Shown: piece after piece, positions 8,532 through 17,109 of the stretch | Layout: the number at the start of each line of letters is the position of its first letter | Numbering within the stretch: position 1 is the first letter of the stretch | Source: Candidatus Kaiserbacteria bacterium CG10_big_fil_rev_8_21_14_0_10_56_12 | GTDB lineage: Bacteria; Patescibacteriota; Minisyncoccia; Phycocordibacterales; Phycocordibacteraceae | Assembly: GCA_002773355.1 (NCBI GenBank) | Contig: PFBL01000024.1 | Location: 1-43,172, forward strand | Length of the DNA: 43,172 bases | Direction of reading: 5' to 3' | Notes under the pieces: model-generated | What the model was told of the DNA's origin: nothing | Database searches by the model: none | Seen by the model: only the letters and a program-made list of their open reading frames with translations | Made by a program: the position numbers and the translations under genes

Positions 8532-8570
8532 AAAAAAGAATCCCCAGCGATGGCTCGGGGATTCTTTTTT
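8532..8570 (+). terminator. Strong intrinsic terminator after the first pilin
   Basis: A 14-bp stem (8532-8545 with 8557-8570) includes GAATCCCC/GGGGATTC flanked by an A-run and a run of six Ts. It can work in both directions and separates the two pilin genes. Confidence 0.9.
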
Positions 8571-8575
8571 ATTGG

Positions 8576-8581
8576 TACACT
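8576..8581 (+). promoter_or_regulatory. -10 box (TACACT) for the second pilin
   Basis: TACACT ends 10 nt before the ATG at 8592 and lies directly after the terminator, giving the second pilin gene and the genes behind it a separate promoter. Confidence 0.45.
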
Positions 8582-8591
8582 CTGATTAAAT

Positions 8592-9128
8592 ATGCGGTCA
8601 CGCATCATGCACGGTTTTACCCTCATAGAACTCCTGATGGTCATTGCGATTATCGGCATCCTCTCGGCTGTCGTGCTTGCCTCACTTAATTCCGCGAGAA
8701 GTCGCGGCGGCGACGCGGCTATCAAGGCGAATTTGGTGAACCTTAAGAAGCAGGCCGATATAGATTTCTACTCTGCTGAGGGCACGTGTTATACATATCC
8801 AAAGAGTGGTTCGTGCACTCCGTATCCATCATTAGGGTATGCTGATGCATGTCAGACCGTAGCGGGCGGAGGAAGAAACCAAAGTGGAGCCGTCATTTTT
8901 GATGATCCTGTGATACTTAAGCAGATTGCTGCAGCTAAGAGTGCTGGTGGTGGCACCGCAGTGTGTCATGCTGGAGGCAATCGGTGGGCTGTTGCGGTGC
9001 AGATGAGAGAGGATAAAACAAAAGTGTGGTGTGTCGACAGCTCAGGCAATTTTGGTGAGTATGTTGGAATTTCAGTGGGCGTTTTCGGGGCGGGTAATAT
9101 AACGGGTCAGGTCTGCCACTATCCATAG
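8592..9128 (+). CDS. Type IV prepilin, second pilin
   Basis: A 178-residue prepilin with leader MRSRIMHG and mature start FTLIELLMVIAIIGILSAVV, Glu at position 5. Its N-terminal helix is nearly identical to the first pilin, including the ASLN(T/S)AR end, so the two are paralogues. The globular domains differ but share a cysteine-bearing CVDS(T/S)G segment near the C terminus. Several cysteines (CYTYPKSGSC, ADAC, VCHAGG, WCVD, VCHYP) suggest disulfide bonds. It is the first gene of an operon with the prepilin peptidase and minor pilins. Confidence 0.88.
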   Translation: MRSRIMHGFTLIELLMVIAIIGILSAVVLASLNSARSRGGDAAIKANLVNLKKQADIDFYSAEGTCYTYPKSGSCTPYPSLGYADACQTVAGGGRNQSGAVIFDDPVILKQIAAAKSAGGGTAVCHAGGNRWAVAVQMREDKTKVWCVDSSGNFGEYVGISVGVFGAGNITGQVCHYP

Positions 9129-9136
9129 AAACGTTG

Positions 9137-9892
9137 ATGGTCATTCTTTTCTTCGCGCTAGGTGCAATTGTCGCTAGCTTTGTTGGCGTGGTTGTCGCGC
9201 GTCTCAATACGTGGAGCAGTTTTGTGACGGGGCGCTCGAGATGCGACGCATGCAATGCGGCGCTCAGCGATAGCGCTCTTGTACCTATCGTTGCCTACGT
9301 GGTGTCTCGGGGCCGCGCACGTTGTTGTGGCGCCAAGATCTCGGTGGCGGCGCCGCTCACCGAGCTCCTCCTCGCAGTGCTCTTCGCCGCGTCATACCTG
9401 AAGCTTGGTCTCACCACTTCGCTCCCGCTACTCCTGGTCGAGCTCTCTCTCTTGCTCGCGCTTGTGCTCTATGACCTCTCGCACCAGATACTCCCGCCCG
9501 TGATGTTGTACCCCTTTGTCGCAGTTGCAGTCACGTTCCGCTCTGTGGTCGCCGAGAGCGCCACCGAGGTGACCAACGCGCTCATAGCGGCTGGGGTGGT
9601 GGGGCTCGTGTTCCTCGCGATGCATCTCTTCTCGCGCGGGCGAGCTATGGGGTTTGCCGACACGCCTCTGGCGTTCGGCCTCTCGCTTCTCGTGGGTCCT
9701 GCACTCTCGTTCGCAGGGGTCTGTTTCTCGTTCTGGATCGGGGCCGCCATAGGGATAACCATATTGTTACGAAGGCCGCGCGGCTCTAGAATGGGTATAG
9801 AGGTGCCGTTTGCGCCGTTTCTTGCCGCCGGCTTCCTTCTCGCATACTACGTTATCCCATGGAATCCCCTCTATCTCCTCATCACGTCATGA
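9137..9892 (+). CDS. pilD: Prepilin peptidase / N-methyltransferase (A24 family)
   Basis: A membrane protease of about 251 residues that cleaves prepilin leaders after Gly and methylates the new N terminus. The N-terminal domain has a CDAC pair and an ARCCGAKIS segment; the usual second CxxC is compressed to CC. The two catalytic aspartates are in LYDLSHQILP and in GFADTP, where the usual GxGD reads GFAD. About six to seven hydrophobic helices follow. An in-frame TTG lies one codon upstream, but the ATG at 9137 is the better start. It acts on every pilin and minor pilin encoded around it. Confidence 0.88.
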   Translation: MVILFFALGAIVASFVGVVVARLNTWSSFVTGRSRCDACNAALSDSALVPIVAYVVSRGRARCCGAKISVAAPLTELLLAVLFAASYLKLGLTTSLPLLLVELSLLLALVLYDLSHQILPPVMLYPFVAVAVTFRSVVAESATEVTNALIAAGVVGLVFLAMHLFSRGRAMGFADTPLAFGLSLLVGPALSFAGVCFSFWIGAAIGITILLRRPRGSRMGIEVPFAPFLAAGFLLAYYVIPWNPLYLLITS

Positions 9893-10551
9893 AAAGGTCG
9901 CGTCACGCGGGCGTGACGCTCCTCGAGCTCCTGGTGGTCATGGCCATCATCGGGATCCTCTCGACAGTTATCATCGTGAGTCAGAGCACGTTTAATAAGA
10001 CGGTACTGCTCTCGAGCGCGGCCTATGACGTCGCTCTGGCGATACGATCAACCGAGACGTTCGGGCTCGGGAGTCGCGTGACCGAGAGCGACACCTATAC
10101 CAACTCTGGCTACGGGATACACTTTGTCGCAGACGCGCCCACGTTCCTCATTTTTGTCGATAATGATCCGCCCGCAAATGGTTGTCACACCCTTCCTGTC
10201 ACGGGGGCAAGCTCGCCAGCGGCTATCCCGGGGAACTGCATGTATATTCCCGCGTCATCACCCCCCACCGATCCAACGGTGCAGACCTATACCCTCGGCA
10301 ACAGAGTGAACATCACGAACCTCTGTATCTATTCCAACTCGTCAAAATGGCAGTGCAATAAGTCTAGTCTCAACATCGTCTCCTCTCGGCCGAACACGAC
10401 CACCTATCTGAGTGTCGGTGGCGAGGCGTACAACCAGTCTTATACCAAGGCCTACCTCACGCTCGCCTCAACCCAGGGAGGGGAGGCTTCTGTCTGCATC
10501 TACACTACCGGCATCGTGAGCCTGGTCAGTGACCCCCAGCTACAATGTTAA
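9889..10551 (+). CDS. Minor pilin, FimT/GspH-like
   Basis: A type IV prepilin-like protein with leader MKRSRHAG and mature start VTLLELLVVMAIIGILSTVI, Glu at position 5. The length is about 220 residues. The body has DVALAIRSTETFGLGSRV, resembling the early region of FimT/GspH pseudopilins. I place the start at 9889 because ATGA overlaps the stop of the peptidase gene, as between the other genes here; an upstream in-frame ATG would add an unneeded extension. Minor pilins initiate or prime pilus assembly and may help bind DNA. Confidence 0.8.
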   Translation: MKRSRHAGVTLLELLVVMAIIGILSTVIIVSQSTFNKTVLLSSAAYDVALAIRSTETFGLGSRVTESDTYTNSGYGIHFVADAPTFLIFVDNDPPANGCHTLPVTGASSPAAIPGNCMYIPASSPPTDPTVQTYTLGNRVNITNLCIYSNSSKWQCNKSSLNIVSSRPNTTTYLSVGGEAYNQSYTKAYLTLASTQGGEASVCIYTTGIVSLVSDPQLQC

Positions 10552-11090
10552 AGAGATCCACCAAAGGCTTCACCCTTATCGAACTCATGGTCGCGATGGG
10601 ATTGTTCGCAACGGTCATGACGATAGCTTCTGGTGCGTATCTGATTATGATCAGTGTCAACCGAGAGGCGCAGAGCATTACCAGGGGTATCAACAGTGTT
10701 TCGTATGCGCTCGAGATCATGACGCGCAACATCCGCACCGGAACGGGATATCCGAGCGGCCCGAGTAGCTGCGGCGATGTTCACGGTGCTGGTGCCGACA
10801 GCATGACCTTTACTGATGTGGCGGGTGACCAGGTGACCTACTCGCTTGCACCAAGCGTGGGCACCGCGCACAAGATCGTGCAGGCGGTGAACGGCGTTCT
10901 CACCGATCTTACGGACCCATCAGTTGATATCAGTACGCTCACCTTCTACTGCACAGGCGCGCTCCCTTCTGATGCATATCAGGCGAATGTCATACTGGTG
11001 GTGTCGGGTAAGGTGCTCTCGGCCAAGGCCACCAAGGACAAGGAGTTTATCGTCCAGACCACCGCGACCATGCGAGCACTCGACCTATGA
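10545..11090 (+). CDS. Minor pilin, PilW/GspJ-like
   Basis: A 181-residue prepilin-like protein with leader MLKRSTKG and mature start FTLIELMVAMGLFATVMTIA (Glu at position 5). It has an ALEIMTRNIRTGTGY segment of the type seen after the helix in PilW/GspJ proteins. It overlaps the previous gene by 7 bases and the next by 4, so these genes are translated as a coupled set. The order H-like, J-like, I-like, X/K-like matches the minor pilin complex that caps pili and type II pseudopili. Confidence 0.8.
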   Translation: MLKRSTKGFTLIELMVAMGLFATVMTIASGAYLIMISVNREAQSITRGINSVSYALEIMTRNIRTGTGYPSGPSSCGDVHGAGADSMTFTDVAGDQVTYSLAPSVGTAHKIVQAVNGVLTDLTDPSVDISTLTFYCTGALPSDAYQANVILVVSGKVLSAKATKDKEFIVQTTATMRALDL

Positions 11091-11653
11091 AAACGCGCGG
11101 CTTCACTCTCATCGAATCTCTGGTTGCGGTCGCGATTGTCGCGCTCGCTGTTGGAGGGCCACTCTATGCCGCAAACCGCGCGCTCGTCGCCGCAGAGATA
11201 TCTCGTGATAGGCTGACCGCGATTTATCTCGCGCAGGAGGCGATTGAGCAAGCGCGCCATGTACGCGACACCGCCTACTTGAACGACTACAAGAACAATG
11301 GGCAGGATACGTCAGGCTCGTGGCAAAAGTTTCGTGATTTGATTCTCACAGGGCCAGTCAATTGTAGAACACCTAGTATCTGCACCGTCGAGCCTACGTC
11401 CCACCAGTTCGCGGCCTATACGCCACCAGCGGTGCCGCCGCCACTCTATAATGACTCTGCCGGTACGCGCCAGTATACGCAAAACAAGCCAGGCGCAACC
11501 TCCAAGCCCACCATATTTACTCGAACCATACAGGTCGTGAGCGAGTCGACCACTGATCCGGTCGGCATGGAGCTCGCGGCGACCACCTCATGGACATTCC
11601 ACGGGACGTCCTACTCGGTCACGATCACCGATCACCTCACCGCATGGCAATGA
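11087..11653 (+). CDS. Minor pilin, PilV/GspI-like
   Basis: A 188-residue prepilin-like protein with a very short leader (MKTRG) and mature start FTLIESLVAVAIVALAVGGP. The Glu-Ser-Leu version of the pilin motif and the segment YLAQEAIEQARHVRD are typical of PilV/GspI, where the helix after the membrane segment carries AxEGxE-type residues. It overlaps both neighbours as ATGA. Two cysteines (CRTPSIC) form a likely disulfide. Confidence 0.82.
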   Translation: MKTRGFTLIESLVAVAIVALAVGGPLYAANRALVAAEISRDRLTAIYLAQEAIEQARHVRDTAYLNDYKNNGQDTSGSWQKFRDLILTGPVNCRTPSICTVEPTSHQFAAYTPPAVPPPLYNDSAGTRQYTQNKPGATSKPTIFTRTIQVVSESTTDPVGMELAATTSWTFHGTSYSVTITDHLTAWQ

Positions 11654-12180
11654 CACACACCAACAAAGGGTTCGCACTGCTTATCGCCGTCATATTCATG
11701 TCGGTCATGCTCGCGTTCGCGCTCTCGATCAGCGCCCTCGCGCTCAAGCAGGTGACACTCTCCTCCTCGGCAGTCGAGTCTCAGTATGCGTTCTACGCGG
11801 CAGATGCGGCGCTCGAGTGTGTACTCTACTTTGACCAGAAGTCAGACATCTCACTCTTCAACTATGACGCTAACCAAGGCAAGCAGACGCCGCCTAGTCT
11901 ACCCTGTGGGGACAGTAACACGTCGCCCAGTATCCAGACGTTGGCCAACCCAGACGTGGTGATCTTTTCGTATCCGCGCGTGGAGTTCAATACCTCACCG
12001 AATCCTCGCTACTGCGCGGATATAAAGATCTATAAATACCGATCACCGCAGGCACCCACCAAGTACAGTACGTTCCTCTTCGCGCAAGGGTACAACGTCC
12101 CCTGTGACACCGTAGACAAGGTGACGAGCGGCGCGAGCGCGGCACGCTTCGCCGCGCGCGGTCTCCAGGCCTCATACTGA
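11650..12180 (+). CDS. Minor pilin, PilX-like
   Basis: A protein of about 176 residues with MTHTNKG followed by FALLIAVIFMSVMLAFALSI and the segment FYAADAALECVLYF, which is typical of PilX-type proteins. The mature helix lacks the Glu at position 5 (Ile instead), as in GspK-like tip subunits that enter the pilus first. The start at 11650 is chosen because it forms the same ATGA overlap seen upstream; in-frame starts at 11590 and 11644 are possible. It is the last gene of the minor pilin operon. Confidence 0.78.
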   Translation: MTHTNKGFALLIAVIFMSVMLAFALSISALALKQVTLSSSAVESQYAFYAADAALECVLYFDQKSDISLFNYDANQGKQTPPSLPCGDSNTSPSIQTLANPDVVIFSYPRVEFNTSPNPRYCADIKIYKYRSPQAPTKYSTFLFAQGYNVPCDTVDKVTSGASAARFAARGLQASY

Positions 12181-12185
12181 TTTAA

Positions 12186-14210
<2,025 letters not shown>

Positions 14211-14222
14211 TAGAGTTGGCAC

Positions 14223-14513
14223 ATGGCATCAGTTCACGACGTCAAAAAGCTCGCGGCTCTGGCGCGCATCAGCGTAGCGGAGGAGCTACCCAGCTTTGTA
14301 AAAGAGTTTGACGCCATTCTCGCGTATATGAGCCAGCTAGAGATCCTCGACCTCCCGAGTGATAGTGCGGCAGAGACGCCGCGATTGCGCAACGTGATGC
14401 GCGAAGACGGGGAGCCGCACGAGCCGGGAGCCTATACGGAGAAGATCGCGGCACAGTTCCCAGCGTGCGAGGGTGACGCGCTTGTGGTGAAGCAGGTCAT
14501 CTCACATGAATAA
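14223..14513 (+). CDS. gatC: Glutamyl/aspartyl-tRNA amidotransferase subunit C
   Basis: A 96-residue GatC with the family core VKKLAALARISVAEEL, a helical segment around EFDAILAYMSQLEILD, and the C-terminal region LRNVMREDGEP. GatC wraps around GatA and stabilises its complex with GatB. The start at 14223 is 12 bp after the ligA stop; a weak TAGAGT box lies 6 nt upstream. The end overlaps gatA by 8 bases. Charging Gln-tRNA or Asn-tRNA by this route implies that the organism uses indirect aminoacylation for at least one of these. Confidence 0.9.
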   Translation: MASVHDVKKLAALARISVAEELPSFVKEFDAILAYMSQLEILDLPSDSAAETPRLRNVMREDGEPHEPGAYTEKIAAQFPACEGDALVVKQVISHE

Positions 14514-15942
14514 ATTTAACGAGTTCACGCTACGAGAGGCCGCGCGCGCACTGCGCGCGCACGAGTGTAGTGTGCGTGACCTGTGGGACGCCTGCCACGC
14601 GGCGGCAGAGAGGGAGAACCCGGCCCTCCACGCCTACCTCGAGATATTTGATGCGGACGATACCGCGATAGAGCGTGCCCAAACACGTATCGATACCGAG
14701 GGAGACAACGCGCCGCTCCTCACGGGCATACCGCTCGCGCTTAAGGACAACATTTTGATAGAGGGCAAGGTCGCGAGCGCCGCGTCGAAGATGCTCGAGA
14801 ACTATCGTGCGACCTACGACGCGACGGTGGTTACAAAACTGCGCGACGCGGGAGCGCTTTTTCTCGGGCGCACCAACATGGATGAGTTTGCACTCGGCGG
14901 GTCAACCGAGAACTCGGCCTTCGGCGTGACCCACAACCCTCACGACACGACCCGTGTCGCGGGTGGGACCTCGGGCGGCTCGGCTGCGGCGGTCGCCGCA
15001 CACCTCTGTATCGCCGCACTTGGCACCGACACGGGCGGTTCGGTGCGCAACCCGGCGAGCTATTGTGGCGTCGCGGGACTGAAGCCCACCTACGGCGGCG
15101 TCTCCCGCTCGGGTGTGATAGCCGCGGCATCATCCTTCGACCAGGTGGGGCCACTCGCCAAGACGGTCGAAGATCTCGAGATCCTCTACGAAGCGATTCG
15201 TGGCAGGGACCCGCTCGACTCGACCACGATACCCGACGACCTGTACCCAAAGAAGGCTGTGCCACAGCGGCTTCGTGTGGGTGTGCCACAACAGATGATG
15301 AGCCGCGAGGGGATCGATGCAGAGGTGCGCGCGGCGTTTGATGCCACGCTTGCGACGTGGCGCGACGCGGGCCACGAGATCGTGGACATCGAGCTCTCGC
15401 TCGCAGAGCCTGCGCTCGCGGCGTATTACATCATCAACTTTGCCGAGGTGTCGACCAACCTTGCACGGTATGACGGCATTCGCTATGGCGCGGCCAAGCG
15501 GGGCGAGACGCTCCTCGACGACTATCTCGAGTCGCGTACGGCAGGGTTCGGGCCCGAGACGCGCCGGCGCATTCTGCTCGGGACCTACGTGCTCTCCGCA
15601 GGCTATATTGATGCCTACTATCGCAAGGCGGTGGCGGCACGGAACGCACTCACGCGAGAGTTCGACGAAGCGTTTACGAAAGTGGACGTTATTGCTACAC
15701 CCACGATGCCAACGCCGGCGTTCAAGGTGGGTGAGAAGTCAGATCCGCTCTCGCTCTATCTCGAAGATGCGTTCACGATACTCGCGAACCTCACCGGCAT
15801 GCCCGGGCTCTCAGTGCCGATGGGCACGGTCGCTCGGGAGGGCAATGCACTGCCGATGGGACTGCACATTACGGCGCCGCACCAAGCAGAGGCGACCCTC
15901 TTTGCCGCGGCGCGTATGGTGGAGAAGGGCCAGAGAAGCTAG
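14506..15942 (+). CDS. gatA: Glutamyl/aspartyl-tRNA amidotransferase subunit A
   Basis: A 478-residue amidase-signature enzyme that releases ammonia from glutamine for GatB. The catalytic lysine is K80 (LALKDN) and the nucleophile is S179 (TDTGGSVR). The middle member of the Ser-cisSer-Lys triad appears as threonine: the motif reads GGTSGGSAA (T155) where GGSSGGS is usual. Spacing from T155 to S179 is 24 residues, as in related amidases. gatB is not in the window, so the operon is split as in many bacteria. Codon use matches the neighbours. Confidence 0.94.
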   Translation: MNKFNEFTLREAARALRAHECSVRDLWDACHAAAERENPALHAYLEIFDADDTAIERAQTRIDTEGDNAPLLTGIPLALKDNILIEGKVASAASKMLENYRATYDATVVTKLRDAGALFLGRTNMDEFALGGSTENSAFGVTHNPHDTTRVAGGTSGGSAAAVAAHLCIAALGTDTGGSVRNPASYCGVAGLKPTYGGVSRSGVIAAASSFDQVGPLAKTVEDLEILYEAIRGRDPLDSTTIPDDLYPKKAVPQRLRVGVPQQMMSREGIDAEVRAAFDATLATWRDAGHEIVDIELSLAEPALAAYYIINFAEVSTNLARYDGIRYGAAKRGETLLDDYLESRTAGFGPETRRRILLGTYVLSAGYIDAYYRKAVAARNALTREFDEAFTKVDVIATPTMPTPAFKVGEKSDPLSLYLEDAFTILANLTGMPGLSVPMGTVAREGNALPMGLHITAPHQAEATLFAAARMVEKGQRS

Positions 15943-15953
15943 CTCTTTTCGTT

Positions 15954-15959
15954 TATACT
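15954..15959 (+). promoter_or_regulatory. -10 box (TATACT) for the RNxxAH membrane protein gene
   Basis: TATACT ends 7 nt before the ATG at 15967, again predicting a leaderless mRNA. Confidence 0.55.
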
Positions 15960-15966
15960 AGAGCTA

Positions 15967-16530
15967 ATGCAGACCGAGCAGGCCAACGTCGAATATTTTT
16001 TTCGTTTACTGTACGACCTCATCTTTGGTGCTCATGGCGCGGGTGGCGATTTTTACGCGGTTTTCTTTCAACACCTCTGGCTCTGGATCATTGGTGTTGG
16101 GTATACGCTCTCGGCCATCGGGTTCTTCCTCATCATCTTTGAGACCGTACAGCTCTTTGAGCTACGCCAGCGCGAAGAAGAGTACTACAGCACGCTCCTC
16201 GTGCCGCCGCCCGCGGTGCCCGCAGGCAATACGCGCTGGCTACACATACAATCACTCATGGGGCAGACGAGTCCGAGCGCGTGGCGCGAGGCGATCACCG
16301 AGGCGGACATCATGCTCGACGACATCCTCACCGATCGGGGGATCGAGGGTGCCAATCTGGGGGAGAAGTTGAAGGCCGCAGACTTCCTCACGCTCGATGA
16401 TGCGTGGGAGGCACACAAGGTGCGCAATCAGATTGCGCACCAGGGGTCCGCGTTCGATCTGACCGAGACACTCGCCCAACGGACGATCCAGCGCTATCAG
16501 AACGTCTTTCGCGAGTTCCGAGCGATTTGA
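15967..16530 (+). CDS. Membrane-anchored protein with HEPN-like RNxxAH motif
   Basis: A 187-residue protein of unknown function. One strong transmembrane helix lies at about residues 35-60 (WLWIIGVGYTLSAIGFFLII). It is followed by a charged linker, a Pro-rich patch (LVPPPAVPAG) and a helical C-terminal domain. That domain contains ADIMLDDILTDRGIEG and WEAHKVRNQIAHQG. The R-N-x-x-A-H element matches the active-site pattern of HEPN-type RNases, though the fold assignment is an inference from motif and helical content. It stands alone with its own promoter between gatA and the intron-bearing tRNA-fMet. No nucleotidyltransferase (MNT) partner, as in HEPN-MNT pairs, is adjacent. Confidence 0.7.
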   Translation: MQTEQANVEYFFRLLYDLIFGAHGAGGDFYAVFFQHLWLWIIGVGYTLSAIGFFLIIFETVQLFELRQREEEYYSTLLVPPPAVPAGNTRWLHIQSLMGQTSPSAWREAITEADIMLDDILTDRGIEGANLGEKLKAADFLTLDDAWEAHKVRNQIAHQGSAFDLTETLAQRTIQRYQNVFREFRAI

Positions 16531-16562
16531 GCGTTCTGGTTGCGTAATCACGAAAAATTTCC

Positions 16563-16568
16563 TATACT
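16563..16568 (+). promoter_or_regulatory. -10 box (TATACT) for tRNA-fMet
   Basis: TATACT ends 6 nt before the first nucleotide of the tRNA, so transcription would start at or within a base of the mature 5' end. Confidence 0.6.
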
Positions 16569-16574
16569 TTTCGT

Positions 16575-16891
16575 AGCGGGGTAGAGGAGAGGTACCTCGG
16601 GAGGCTCATGTGAAGAATGTGACCCTATCCGGCAACGGGTAGCGGAAAAACTCTCTAACGTGCTGGAACACCGTGAGAGCTTCTTGTGCTACAGCGTGAT
16701 CCGAAAGGATGGGCGCGAATGCTTGAAAAACAAGAAGATTCGGCAATCAGCAGCCAAGTCTCGGTATGCCCGGGAAAGGTTCAGAGACTATAATGGGAGA
16801 GTCCCTAAGGGATTGTGGTATAGTCCATTCCTGCTAGAAACAGTAGGTGTAAAAGAACCTCCAGACGCCGGTTCGATTCCGGCCCCCGCAA
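16575..16891 (+). tRNA. Initiator tRNA-fMet(CAU), interrupted by a group I intron
   Basis: The exons (16575-16609 and 16856-16891) join to a normal initiator tRNA. The acceptor AGCGGGG faces CCCCGCA, leaving the first pair (A1, A72) unpaired, an initiator feature. The D arm is GAGG-AGAGGTA-CCTC. The anticodon stem GGAGG/CCTCC closes the loop CTCATAA with anticodon CAT. The T arm is GCCGG-TTCGATT-CCGGC and the discriminator is A. CCA is not encoded. The intron sits directly after the anticodon, between U36 and A37. Confidence 0.9.
16610..16855 (+). ncRNA. Group I self-splicing intron (246 nt) in tRNA-fMet
   Basis: The 5' exon ends in U and the intron ends in G (omega-G), as group I splicing requires. 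The P7 strands GACTA (16786-16790) and TAGTC (16821-16825) lie within near-consensus R and S elements (TTCAGAGACTAT and TATAGTCC). P1 can form between exon TCAT and intron GTGA (within 16610-16625), giving the conserved U-G pair at the splice site. A GAAA-capped hairpin near 16830-16847 fits P9. No homing endonuclease is encoded inside. Confidence 0.9.
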
Positions 16892-16901
16892 CAAGCAAAG
16901 G

Positions 16902-16933
16902 AAAAGGCTCGTCACACACGAGCCTTTTCTTTT
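16902..16933 (+). terminator. Intrinsic terminator after tRNA-fMet
   Basis: An 11-bp stem (16902-16912 with 16918-16928, AAAAGGCTCGT/ACGAGCCTTTT) is followed by CTTTT. It lies 10 bp after the tRNA. Confidence 0.9.
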
Positions 16934-16961
16934 GCTCAACGGGTGTCACGTGGCAAGCGAC

Positions 16962-16990
16962 ATGAGGAAGGTGTCACCTTCGCACAGCGG
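16962..16990 (+). repeat. 29-bp promoter repeat, copy 1 (upstream of the P2A ATPase gene)
   Basis: Identical over 29 bases to 19826-19854. It contains the perfect palindrome GAAGGTGTCACCTTC (16967-16981). A TATAGA box starts at 16992, two bases after the repeat, so the palindrome covers the expected -35 position. A partial match, GGTGTCAC, lies at 16942-16949. See findings. Confidence 0.85.
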
Positions 16991-17109
16991 ATATAGATAA
17001 TAAGTGGGGCTATTGTCTGCAAAAGCTACTGACTTGTCTAAGCATACAGTACGTGCGCTACTTTCGCCCGAAAGCAGCGAGAGGCATCGATGGTATCCTT
17101 ATATAGATT

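Noticed and set aside
16660-16965. 101-residue plus-strand frame inside and beyond the fMet intron
   Set aside because: It runs through ribozyme core, 3' exon and terminator, and reads the tRNA T arm as GSIPAPATS-like residues. It has no homing endonuclease motif.
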